This document shows, piece by piece, positions 40,066 through 48,503 of a DNA stretch of 55,919 nt. The DNA comes from an uncultured Myxococcales bacterium (lineage in GTDB: Bacteria > Myxococcota_A > Bradymonadia > UBA7976 > VGTA01). The DNA is taken from positions 1 to 55,919 of the forward strand of contig CAKZRU010000113.1 in assembly GCA_937146725.1 (NCBI GenBank), written 5' to 3'. The first letter of the stretch is position 1. Every line of letters starts with the position of its first letter. Both the position numbers and the translations under genes were made by a program. The notes under the pieces were generated by a model. It made no database searches. It had not been told where the DNA came from and saw only the letters and a list, made by a program, of their open reading frames with translations.

Positions 40066-43000
40066 TTAAGGGTCAAACGTACCAATATAAACAGAGCCAC
40101 CCTGCGCATAGGTGCCTCGCCCCCAAACCGAGCCAAAACCAATCCAACCTTGGTTAGGATCTATATGCATATCGCTCACCAGGCCTAGCTCACCAAAAGT
40201 ATCTTGGTTTTCACCGACAAACACGCCCACAAGTCGATTAAAACCATTTTCATCAAGCTCATATAAATACCCTTCACCAATACGTTGTGAACGATCGGTC
40301 ATAATGGGGGCAGTAACAAATAAATACTGACCCGCAGCCGCAACGCTCCAACCAAAGCGTACTTGATTATCCCGACCAGCAACCCACCATTCTCCTTCTT
40401 CACCCACCCATGGATTAATTTCATGATAAATTCGACTTTGTGACAAAGTACGTGGTGCAAGTTCTCTGAGTTGACTACCTCGAACAATCCAAACCGCCCC
40501 TGGACGTACACCATTAAAGGACGCATTAAACCCACCTACAACCAAATCACTATATCCATCGGCATCAAAATCCCCCCGTGATAAGCTTGTTCCAAATCGG
40601 GCATCTCCATTGCGATAGGTAATCGATGTCATGTGTGGTGTGGTATAGCAATTTGCTGGTCCCCAGCCATAAAGAATATGAACTGCCCCCTGTCGATTAC
40701 GACCCTCAATTGTAATTTCAGGTTCACCAAAGGCGATTTCACCGCACCCATCACCATTTAAGTCACCAAGCTCAACGATTGACCAGCCCAAATGGTTATT
40801 TGCATTTGCTCCATCAATGATAACATCAGGTGCACAAATCACCTGTCGTTGTCCCGTTGGAGGAGCAGAACGCCCCTTAAAAACAAAGGCTCGTCCGGCA
40901 TCTCTCTTTTGGTTACCAGATTCATTGCGTGGGTCAGCAAAGCGAGCACCTACGTAAATGTCGCTTTTATTGTCGTCATTAAAGTCGACTATACCAGCTA
41001 AACTTTCTAGGTTGTCATTTGCTAAATCACCATAAATCACAAAGCTGGGCTCAGAATTAAATGAACCATCAGCTTGACCTAAGAAGATAAAGACACTGCC
41101 CGCATTGTTACGCTGTGGTGGACATCCAGCAGGGTCAGCAATATCATTGACACCGAAGTTTGTGGGCCGTTCATCCGTTCGGGCAACCACTGCCAAGTCA
41201 CCAAATCCATCCCCATCAAAGTCACCAATATATTTGACTCCATCACCAAGCAAGTCATAGCCACTGTGTCCGGCAAAACCATCAAAATGTTGAACTTCTT
41301 GACGACCGGTATAGGTACTACTCATTTCATAGCGGAAAGCTCCACCGGCTCTAATCTGTGGCATTGTTTGGGGAGAAAGATAAGGCGCTCCAACTAAAAC
41401 ATCAAGCGTACCATCTTGGTTATGATCGGCCAAATCCAAGCTACTCCCAAAGCGAGTACCTCCTAAATCTGCCGGATAATCCAAAGCAGTCATTTGAAAA
41501 AGTTCTTGCTCTTCTTCATTTTGCACAAGTTCTCCCCAATATGCTCGACCTAATTGTGGACCTAAGCTATCATCGAAACCGGCATATCCGGCGACTTGAT
41601 CAGGTGCCAAAATCACCACAGCTTCTCCAAAATTATCCGAACCTACTAAACCACTCATGGTGTAAGCCGGCTCTGTTTCATAGCTTTGATTCACTTCGTC
41701 AAATAGAAACACTCTGAGTGTACCAACATTTGAAGGGCTTCCTTCAACTTCATCATTATAAGCGCCAACCGCTAAATCTTGGTCACCATCCCCATCAAAA
41801 TCACCCAAAGATAATGAATATCCAAAGTATTCTGAACTTGTACCACCCGCTAAACTTTCAGTTGCATCTGCGGTACTTGAGTAATTTATAGCCGGTTCTG
41901 CTGATAAGCTCTCAAACTCATAAATAAAGATCGCACCGGCATCATTAGCATTGATATGACTTCGTGGCTGACTCACAAATAACTCTGCATGACCATCACC
42001 GTCGCGATCAGCAATAGCAGTGCGCCAGCCAAGACGAGCACCATTTGCATCGGTTGCTGACTTAGTGATCACCTGAACGGGTAAAAGTGTCAGCCCTCCA
42101 TCCGGGCCATTTAAAGGTGGGTCACCGAAGGTTTCCATCCCCTTAAAGATTTGCACCTCACCGGTATCGTTTACATCAGCAAAACCTCGAGTTGAGTATG
42201 AAGAAGCGACCAGGTCACAGCGGCCATCACCATCAAGGTCGCCTGCGCTTAAATAATACCCAATTCGATGCTCTGCGCGAGCGTTCCAAGTGTATTGGCC
42301 TGTGCTTTCATCCAAGGTTAAGCTCTGTCCTTGAAGCTCTTGATCCTCGCTATCTAAGAACTCACCAGCACGATTTAGGTAAACGCGTATCATACCAGAA
42401 TTGCTTGGCTGTCCTCCGATTTCTGATACCCATGCCCCTACCGCTAAATCTTGTTGCCCGTCCCCATTAAAATCGCATAAAGCGAGTGATGATCCGGATT
42501 GTCCTCCACCCCGCTTACCATAGATGACCTTATTGGGCTCTGTATTCACTAAACCATTCTCTTGGCCTTCATATAGATAAACGGCTCCTGTATCGTCAAT
42601 CGCGCTACGATCAGCTTGCAAAGCACCCACCACTAAATCGGGATATCCGTCATTATTCCAATCTCCAACCGCAAAGCTACGGCCAAAACGCGCATTTCTT
42701 TCTTGGGTACTTAAACGCTGTAAAACAGTATGCGTACTACTCCCATATATATAAACAGCGCCTGCTTCCACAGAACCAACATCAGCTTCAGTGAGTCCCA
42801 AAAGTAACTCATTAATTCCATCCCCATCAACATCGGGCCAAGCTTGCATTTTTGCTTCTCGATGCCCCTTACCCATTCGGGTGGCTTGAAACTGAAGAGA
42901 TTGCAAAATCTGAACTCTTGATTGGACTTCACTATTTAAAAAGCGGTCTCTGGCAACTAATACCCCTTCACCGGCTTCCACACCTTCAACCATAACCTCA

Positions 43001-43962
43001 TCTAAACCTGCTGTGAGTATCGGTGGTTGAATCCCGTTGCTTAAAGCTCTCCACTCAAAGTCAAATACCCCACTCCCTCCACTTGCTTTAAAGGTGTAGT
43101 GTGAACCTACCGGAATCCAACTCACTTTTGGAGTAATATCATTGGAAACACGAGTATTGACATCAATGAGGATTAAGACAATCTCTCCCGTTTGTAAATC
43201 ATGAACTTCTACACGGTCTTGACCAAGCGTATCCCCTGAGAAATATGTGCCATTAAGATCTAATTGCCCCCAACTGACCTGCTCTCTCCATACAAACTCA
43301 TAGTCACCTGAGCCACCATTCACCTCAAACTGAATAGATTGGCCACGAGCAATACTTGGGCGTTCGGGAAGGACTTGCATGTGATTAACGACATTCACCT
43401 CAAGCTCGACTTCAGAGATGCAGTCTAAATCCTTAACTCTTAAGGTATCAACAACGCCCGAAATATCACCAGCTAAGTATGCACCGGTCGACTCATTGAC
43501 CAAACCTCCCGATTGATTATCAATGTATTCAAAAAGGAAATTGCCCGATCCTCCCTGAACCATAAAAGTGACCAATGAGAAAGGTAATGTAGAAATGCTT
43601 TGAGGCTCGACGATTAAACCTTCTTCACAGGGCAATGGCACCTCTGCATCCTCAAGCATCATGTCTGTGAGCATATCTACGACATTAAGATCTTCAAACA
43701 TCATGTCTGTTTGCATATCTATGTCATCAGCCATATCCACGGCATTCAAGTCTTCAAGCAGCATGTCAACTTGCATATCCAAGACTTCTTGACCTGCATC
43801 TAACTTTTGGTCAACATCTGTCTCGATAGATAAGTCATCTTCGAGCTCAAGCATTCCATAATCAACATCAGTCACCGGACTTAAGCACGATGGCAATGTT
43901 ATGAGTAAGGTAAGTAATACTGTGTGGTGTACTGATTTGAACAGTGACTTTAAAGGCTTCAT
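40066..43962 (-). CDS. FG-GAP beta-propeller lipoprotein with Ig-like repeats
   Basis: About 1298 residues from ATG 43962, chosen because AGGA lies nine bases upstream and a lipobox LPSC follows a normal signal peptide; the frame is open to 44043. After the Cys comes an Asp/Met-rich low-complexity linker (VDMQ, IDMQ, VDML units; about 80 residues). Three repeats starting GGSG and ending near a conserved Asp (for example GGSGDYEFVW) look like Ig-like domains. The rest is a long array of FG-GAP/VCBS blades, each with a D-x-D-G-D-G-x-x-D-L-x-V-G calcium loop. The array resembles integrin-alpha propellers. Probably a surface adhesin or scaffold; ligand unknown. Confidence 0.88.
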   Translation of the reverse strand: MKPLKSLFKSVHHTVLLTLLITLPSCLSPVTDVDYGMLELEDDLSIETDVDQKLDAGQEVLDMQVDMLLEDLNAVDMADDIDMQTDMMFEDLNVVDMLTDMMLEDAEVPLPCEEGLIVEPQSISTLPFSLVTFMVQGGSGNFLFEYIDNQSGGLVNESTGAYLAGDISGVVDTLRVKDLDCISEVELEVNVVNHMQVLPERPSIARGQSIQFEVNGGSGDYEFVWREQVSWGQLDLNGTYFSGDTLGQDRVEVHDLQTGEIVLILIDVNTRVSNDITPKVSWIPVGSHYTFKASGGSGVFDFEWRALSNGIQPPILTAGLDEVMVEGVEAGEGVLVARDRFLNSEVQSRVQILQSLQFQATRMGKGHREAKMQAWPDVDGDGINELLLGLTEADVGSVEAGAVYIYGSSTHTVLQRLSTQERNARFGRSFAVGDWNNDGYPDLVVGALQADRSAIDDTGAVYLYEGQENGLVNTEPNKVIYGKRGGGQSGSSLALCDFNGDGQQDLAVGAWVSEIGGQPSNSGMIRVYLNRAGEFLDSEDQELQGQSLTLDESTGQYTWNARAEHRIGYYLSAGDLDGDGRCDLVASSYSTRGFADVNDTGEVQIFKGMETFGDPPLNGPDGGLTLLPVQVITKSATDANGARLGWRTAIADRDGDGHAELFVSQPRSHINANDAGAIFIYEFESLSAEPAINYSSTADATESLAGGTSSEYFGYSLSLGDFDGDGDQDLAVGAYNDEVEGSPSNVGTLRVFLFDEVNQSYETEPAYTMSGLVGSDNFGEAVVILAPDQVAGYAGFDDSLGPQLGRAYWGELVQNEEEQELFQMTALDYPADLGGTRFGSSLDLADHNQDGTLDVLVGAPYLSPQTMPQIRAGGAFRYEMSSTYTGRQEVQHFDGFAGHSGYDLLGDGVKYIGDFDGDGFGDLAVVARTDERPTNFGVNDIADPAGCPPQRNNAGSVFIFLGQADGSFNSEPSFVIYGDLANDNLESLAGIVDFNDDNKSDIYVGARFADPRNESGNQKRDAGRAFVFKGRSAPPTGQRQVICAPDVIIDGANANNHLGWSIVELGDLNGDGCGEIAFGEPEITIEGRNRQGAVHILYGWGPANCYTTPHMTSITYRNGDARFGTSLSRGDFDADGYSDLVVGGFNASFNGVRPGAVWIVRGSQLRELAPRTLSQSRIYHEINPWVGEEGEWWVAGRDNQVRFGWSVAAAGQYLFVTAPIMTDRSQRIGEGYLYELDENGFNRLVGVFVGENQDTFGELGLVSDMHIDPNQGWIGFGSVWGRGTYAQGGSVYIGTFDP

Positions 43963-44307
43963 TTTTGAAAGTCCTAAGCTAAGAAAGATTACGGCTTGTA
44001 CAAGTAAACAATAATACGAAAAGTTAAGTAAACATATAGACAAGCAATTAAATCATACTTCAGCCGTTCTCACTAGGCACTAGAGATAGCTTGTTCAAAA
44101 AAGATCCTTTTAGAGATAAATGAACTTAAAAGAAAAAACTTATTGTTTACTCAGATGAAATCAGCCTTACTTATGCTCGCTGAGTCATTGACTTTTCTGA
44201 TTTTGTTATGGCGTCGGATAAAAAACACAAAAAGTTTATTTATTTTACAAAGTGTCTTTACAAGTACGCCTAAATGTGAAAATGAATATAGCGTAAACAA
44301 CTGTAGT

Positions 44308-44328
44308 CGCCAAAATTATTTCTTGGCG
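44308..44328 (+). promoter_or_regulatory. Inverted repeat in the flagellin upstream region
   Basis: CGCCAA (44308-44313) and TTGGCG (44323-44328) are perfectly complementary around a nine-base AT-rich loop. It could be a protein-binding site or an mRNA hairpin, depending on where transcription starts. Confidence 0.4.
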
Positions 44329-44343
44329 GTCTACCCATAGGAA

Positions 44344-44358
44344 AAGTGTATAACACTT
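44344..44358 (+). promoter_or_regulatory. Perfect palindrome AAGTGT-ATA-ACACTT before flagellin
   Basis: The two six-base arms are perfect inverted repeats separated by ATA. It lies 28 bases before the ATG and 15 before the Shine-Dalgarno AAGGAG (44373-44378). It includes TATAAC, so it may overlap a -10 box as an operator, or fold as a leader hairpin close to the ribosome site. Confidence 0.45.
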
Positions 44359-44385
44359 ACCTTAACCGACATAAGGAGTGACCAC

Positions 44386-45930
44386 ATGGGTCTGTTCATT
44401 AATACAAATACGAGCTCAATTAACGCTCGCCGTAAGCTCACTAGTTCTTCAAACGCTCTTTCTCGTTCATTCGAGCGTCTTTCATCTGGTCTTCGTATTA
44501 ACAGCGCTCGTGATGACGCTGCGGGTCTAGCGATCTCAAATCGTATGACTGCTCAAATTCGTGGTCTTGATCAAGCTGTTCGTAACTCGAATGACGGTAT
44601 CTCTTTAGCGCAAACTGCTGAAGGTGCTCTTAACGAGACAACTAATCTTCTACAACGTGTTCGTGAGCTAGCGGTTCAATCTGCTTCTGACAACAACAAT
44701 CCTTCTGACCGTGCTTCACTTAACGAGGAAGTAACTCAGCTTGTAGACGAGATCAACCGCATTGCAAGCAACACTTCATTCAATGGTAATAAGCTTCTTA
44801 ACGGCGACATCGTCAACAGCATCCTCCAAGTAGGTGCTAACGTTGGTGAGACCATTTCAGTACGTATCGACAGCGCTGAGGCTACACAGCTTTCTCGCCA
44901 AATGCGTCGTGTATCAGCTGTTGGTGTAGACGCCCGTGTTTCAATGGGTAGTCTTGCACTTGGTACCCAAATCGATCCAACTACAATGAAGTACACCGAC
45001 ATTCGTACTGCTGTAGCTGATGACGATGCTCTATCAACTTCTAACAGCGCGTTCTCAGCAATTGCTAAAGCTGCTGCAATCAATGATGCTTACGAGTTTA
45101 CTGGTGTTAAAGCTATCGTTGGTAAAACAACTGTTGGTTCTGTAAACGGTGGAGCAATCCAAGGCGGACACACTATTACTGATACCATCGGTGGTGGTGA
45201 CCTTACTGAGACTGACTTCTTCGTACTTAACGGTATGAAGATCGCAGGTTTTGAGGTTCTTCAAAACGATTCAGATAATTCTCTCGTTGACGCAATCAAT
45301 GCAGTTATCGATGAGACCGGTGTTCTTGCTAGTCTTGACGGCAACAGCAATCTAGTTCTAACTGCTGAAGATGGTCGTAACATCGAGATCACTCTTTCAT
45401 CTGGAACTGTTGCTAATGTAACAGGCATTACAGGTCTAACACAAGTTGATGCCAACGGTAATCCAACTGACGTATTCGGTGGTGAGATTACTCTTCAGTC
45501 TAACCAACAAATCGACGTTGTTTTCGGTGGTTCAACTAACCAAGCTCTTGGTAACCTTCGTCTTGACGGTGTTGCTGGTGCAGGTACTGCGATCTTCGGT
45601 GTAAGTTCTGACTTCTCAGTTGAAACACTCGACATTAGCACTCGTGAGTCTTCAAACCTAGCGATTCAAATCGTTGACCTTGCTCTAGAGCAAATCTCTG
45701 CGCAACGTGCTTCTCTTGGTGCGATCCAAAACCGCCTCGAGTCAACAATCAACAACTTGACCACCAACAGCGAGAATCTTTCTGCTTCACGTAGCCGTAT
45801 CCTTGATGCGGACTTCGCTGCTGAGACTGCGAACCTTTCTCGTAATCAGATCATCCAGCAGGCTGGTGTTTCAATTCTTGCTCAGGCTAACCAGCAACCA
45901 CAGATCGCTCTTTCACTTCTCGGACAGTAA
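44386..45930 (+). CDS. fliC: Flagellin (FliC/FlaA)
   Basis: A 514-residue flagellar filament subunit. The N-terminal D0/D1 region (about 1-140) is highly conserved, with INTNTSSINARRKLTSSS and LSSGLRINSARDDAAGLAIS. The C-terminal D1/D0 (about 430-514) ends in QQAGVSILAQANQQPQIALSLL. The middle (about 200-410) forms the surface domain and contains a flagellin-IN-type motif (VLNGMKIAGFEVL, then SLVDAINAVIDETGVLASLDG). The ribosome site AAGGAG is seven bases upstream. Codon use is strongly biased (arginine mostly CGT/CGC), fitting high expression. No other flagellar gene adjoins it, so the regulon is elsewhere. The start ATG is certain from conservation. Confidence 0.97.
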   Translation: MGLFINTNTSSINARRKLTSSSNALSRSFERLSSGLRINSARDDAAGLAISNRMTAQIRGLDQAVRNSNDGISLAQTAEGALNETTNLLQRVRELAVQSASDNNNPSDRASLNEEVTQLVDEINRIASNTSFNGNKLLNGDIVNSILQVGANVGETISVRIDSAEATQLSRQMRRVSAVGVDARVSMGSLALGTQIDPTTMKYTDIRTAVADDDALSTSNSAFSAIAKAAAINDAYEFTGVKAIVGKTTVGSVNGGAIQGGHTITDTIGGGDLTETDFFVLNGMKIAGFEVLQNDSDNSLVDAINAVIDETGVLASLDGNSNLVLTAEDGRNIEITLSSGTVANVTGITGLTQVDANGNPTDVFGGEITLQSNQQIDVVFGGSTNQALGNLRLDGVAGAGTAIFGVSSDFSVETLDISTRESSNLAIQIVDLALEQISAQRASLGAIQNRLESTINNLTTNSENLSASRSRILDADFAAETANLSRNQIIQQAGVSILAQANQQPQIALSLLGQ

Positions 45931-45945
45931 AAATAGCGAGCTGAA

Positions 45946-45978
45946 GGTCGCTTAAGCCTTCTTAGTTCCTAAGCGATC
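45946..45978 (+). other. Stem-loop in the flagellin 3' region
   Basis: GGTCGCTTA (45946-45954) pairs with TAAGCGATC (45970-45978), nine pairs including one G-U, around a 15-base loop. It lies just after the flagellin stop and before the main terminator and may protect the 3' end. Confidence 0.5.
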
Positions 45979-46001
45979 TACGCAGTGGAACTTAAGCAAC
46001 A

Positions 46002-46037
46002 AAGAAAAGGGTCACATTGTGGCCCTTTTCTTATTTT
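46002..46037 (+). terminator. Strong rho-independent terminator after flagellin
   Basis: A 14-bp stem (AAGAAAAGGGTCAC with GTGGCCCTTTTCTT, one G-U pair) and a three-base ATT loop span 46002-46032, followed by ATTTT. The A-rich left arm and U-rich end make it potentially bidirectional. Confidence 0.88.
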
Positions 46038-46106
46038 GGCAGCTCTCAATTAAAAACTAGCGATAATGTCTCTATAGGCCTAAATCAAAGATAGAGAAGG
46101 ATTAAC

Positions 46107-48038
46107 ATGAGTCATGCTTGGTCATCCATTCCCCAATTATTTTATGCGCAAGCTCAACATTGGGAAAGTCGTCCATTAGTGTATGGAAAAAACTTTATGC
46201 ATTGGGCGCCTCTAACCTGGAGACAAGTCGCAAATCGCTCTTGGTCGATCGCTAATGCTCTCATTCACCTAGGTCTTAGGAAAAATGATCGAGTGGCACT
46301 GTGGCTGAGAAATTCTCCTGAATGGCTACTTTGTGATTTAGGTACTCTTACCGCCGGTTGTGTGAATGTTCCTATTCACGAAAGTGCATCTGATGTGGAG
46401 CTTACTTATCTATTAAGAGATAGTGGCTCTATTGGGATCTTTGTCCAAAATCAAAGCTTGGCCGAAAGAATTCAAAAGCTAAAGCCTCTACTTCCGGAAT
46501 TGAAGTGGGTAGTGATTGTTCATCCTCATCAAAAACTCAATCGTAGTGCCTATGAGTCTATTGAACCAAACCTTGAAGCGGTTAAAGCTTCTTATTTGTT
46601 AAGTGAATCAAAGCTATTTGAAAGCACTCAAACTCTTTCGGATATAGAAAGTAACGATGCCCATTCTGACTTGATAAAGATTCAAAGATATACTCTTGAA
46701 GAACTAGAGAAAATAGACAGCAACGATGAGGCTGTCCAAACGCGACTAAACGATCTTGGACCTGATGATTCACTTACTTTCCAGTATACCTCTGGAACGA
46801 CCGGTGAGCCAAAAGGCGTCATCTTAACTCATAAAAATATCCTTGCAAACTGTGAAGCTGCCATTGAAGCAGTACCGATCACACCCGATGATGTTTTATT
46901 GTCATTTTTGCCCTTAAGCCATAGCTTTGAACGACTCGCTGGTTACTACATGCCTATGCTTTTTGCCGGAGCAACCATTTATTTTGCGGAAGGCCTAGGA
47001 CGCTTGATTCGTAATTTAAATGAAGTTTCTCCAACGATTATGACCGGTGTTCCTAGAATCTATGAAAAGATTTATGCCCGTTTTAATGGTAAACGTGGTG
47101 CACAAGGCAAATTAAGGTCAAGCTTATCTAAGGCAGCCTTAGCTTTAAATCCTGCCGAACGTAAGCAAGGTCAATTTAAAGCCTTAACCGATATCTTTGA
47201 TGATGGACGCAAATGGATTAACCGACAACTTTTTTCAGAATTCCGTGATCGTCTTGGCGGTCGTCTTAGGTTTATGGTGAGTGGAGGCGCGCCTTTGGAT
47301 GAGCGCGTAGCTAGGTTTTTTAGTGCGGCCGGCTTAATTATTTTAGAGGGCTATGGCCTATCTGAAACAAGTCCTGTGTTGACCGTCAATCGTCCCCATG
47401 CCTATCGTTTTGGGAGTGTCGGTCAACCGCTCAATGGCGTTCATATAAAACTTGCTGATGACGGTGAAATCATGGTCAAAGGGCCAAATGTGACTCAAGG
47501 GTATCACCAAAAAGAACAGGAAAGTCGAGAGCTATTTAATCAAGACGGATGGCTTCTAACCGGAGACATAGGCCATTTTGATCAAGAAGGTTTTTTGTAT
47601 ATAAGCGATCGAAAAAAAGACATCTTTAAAACCGCAAATGGTAAAATGATTGCACCTCAATATATTGAACGGCTTTTCAATAGTAGTCCATGGATTGAAC
47701 AAAGCTATGTGATTGGTGACCAAAAGCCATTTTGTGTCGCTTTGATTGTTCCCAGTATTAATGAAGTAGAAGCATGGGCAAAATCTATTGGCTATGAGCT
47801 ACCTGTTGGAGGCAGAGCCACTTGGCAGACAGAAGCGAATATCAGGGCGTTATTTGAACTTGAGGTTGATACCCTTAATAAACGCTTATCACGACATGAA
47901 ACAATCAAGCGGTTTTATCTTTGCCCAGAAAGCTTTGTGAACGAAGATTTAACCACACCATCACTTAAGTTAAAGCGAGATCTAGCTCTTAAGGCTTATT
48001 CTAAAGAAATTGCTCATTTATATGGTGAAGCCTTATAA
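46107..48038 (+). CDS. Long-chain acyl-CoA synthetase, FadD15-like
   Basis: A 643-residue AMP-forming ligase that activates fatty acids with ATP and CoA. The phosphate-binding loop is YTSGTTGEPKGVILTHKN (about 228-245), LLSFLPLSHSFERL follows, then the adenylate motif ILEGYGLSETSPVL and LLTGDIGHFDQEGFLYI. The hinge is SDRKKDIFKTANGKMIAPQYIE. This set fits eukaryotic-like long-chain synthetases (FadD15 subgroup) found in myxobacteria and actinobacteria. It is a single gene after the flagellin terminator with an AGAAGG-type ribosome site. Acyl-chain preference is not evident. Confidence 0.92.
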   Translation: MSHAWSSIPQLFYAQAQHWESRPLVYGKNFMHWAPLTWRQVANRSWSIANALIHLGLRKNDRVALWLRNSPEWLLCDLGTLTAGCVNVPIHESASDVELTYLLRDSGSIGIFVQNQSLAERIQKLKPLLPELKWVVIVHPHQKLNRSAYESIEPNLEAVKASYLLSESKLFESTQTLSDIESNDAHSDLIKIQRYTLEELEKIDSNDEAVQTRLNDLGPDDSLTFQYTSGTTGEPKGVILTHKNILANCEAAIEAVPITPDDVLLSFLPLSHSFERLAGYYMPMLFAGATIYFAEGLGRLIRNLNEVSPTIMTGVPRIYEKIYARFNGKRGAQGKLRSSLSKAALALNPAERKQGQFKALTDIFDDGRKWINRQLFSEFRDRLGGRLRFMVSGGAPLDERVARFFSAAGLIILEGYGLSETSPVLTVNRPHAYRFGSVGQPLNGVHIKLADDGEIMVKGPNVTQGYHQKEQESRELFNQDGWLLTGDIGHFDQEGFLYISDRKKDIFKTANGKMIAPQYIERLFNSSPWIEQSYVIGDQKPFCVALIVPSINEVEAWAKSIGYELPVGGRATWQTEANIRALFELEVDTLNKRLSRHETIKRFYLCPESFVNEDLTTPSLKLKRDLALKAYSKEIAHLYGEAL

Positions 48039-48085
48039 GGTTCGCATACCAATCAGTAGGCCATAAGATAGGCAAGCTTTAGCTC

Positions 48086-48502
48086 TTAATCTAAGGGTGA
48101 AATATCAAAAAAAGCCTGTTTAACAATATCACCCACCGGAAGAAAAACCTCTTGGTCCTTAATCCCATAAAGCTCACCTTCAATATCAGCTTCGGTACTT
48201 AAATAATAACGCCCTGGCATAATGCCTTGAAAACTAAAGCGACCATCTAAGTCAGCTCGTTGGGAATAACTCGCATCAAAATCGATCGCAACCAAGTCAA
48301 TCACAAAGGTGCTGTAATCAAATTCAGGATGTATTTCGCTAGAATATAATGCTGAAATTAAAGATGCCTTGGCTCTATATTCTGGTGGAGAATCCGAATC
48401 ATAAGGATGATTTGGTTCAACGCGCATACATGCAGAGCTCATGACTAGACAAACTAAAGTCAGTAAACCAGCTCTAAAAGATAAAGAATAACTCATCGGC
48501 AT
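48086..48502 (-). CDS. Small lipoprotein with carboxypeptidase-regulatory-like fold
   Basis: A 138-residue predicted lipoprotein (LLTLVCLVMSSAC; lipobox SSAC). After a short charged region the chain has beta-sandwich character, ending in DLDGRFSFQGIMPGRYYLST, a phrase typical of carboxypeptidase regulatory-like (CnaB-type) domains. Function unknown. It follows the larger DUF5683-like gene by one base and should be its partner in an operon. Confidence 0.68.
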   Translation of the reverse strand: MPMSYSLSFRAGLLTLVCLVMSSACMRVEPNHPYDSDSPPEYRAKASLISALYSSEIHPEFDYSTFVIDLVAIDFDASYSQRADLDGRFSFQGIMPGRYYLSTEADIEGELYGIKDQEVFLPVGDIVKQAFFDISPLD

Positions 48503-48503
48503 A

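Larger units (their letters stand above)
43963..44385. other. Divergent intergenic region upstream of the flagellin gene, 423 bases
   Basis: No credible gene; a 65-residue frame inside it has an unnatural start and no similarity I recognise. The AT-rich stretch holds the promoters of the FG-GAP lipoprotein (minus) and flagellin (plus). Near 44244-44263 TTTACAA occurs twice, 13 bases apart. I see no clear sigma-28 or sigma-54 box. Two structured elements near flagellin are listed separately. Confidence 0.5.

Noticed and set aside
44143..44340. 65-residue frame upstream of flagellin
   Set aside because: It begins at TTG without a convincing ribosome site, runs through the inverted repeat at 44308-44328, and has a nondescript composition. 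It is better explained as AT-rich leader.
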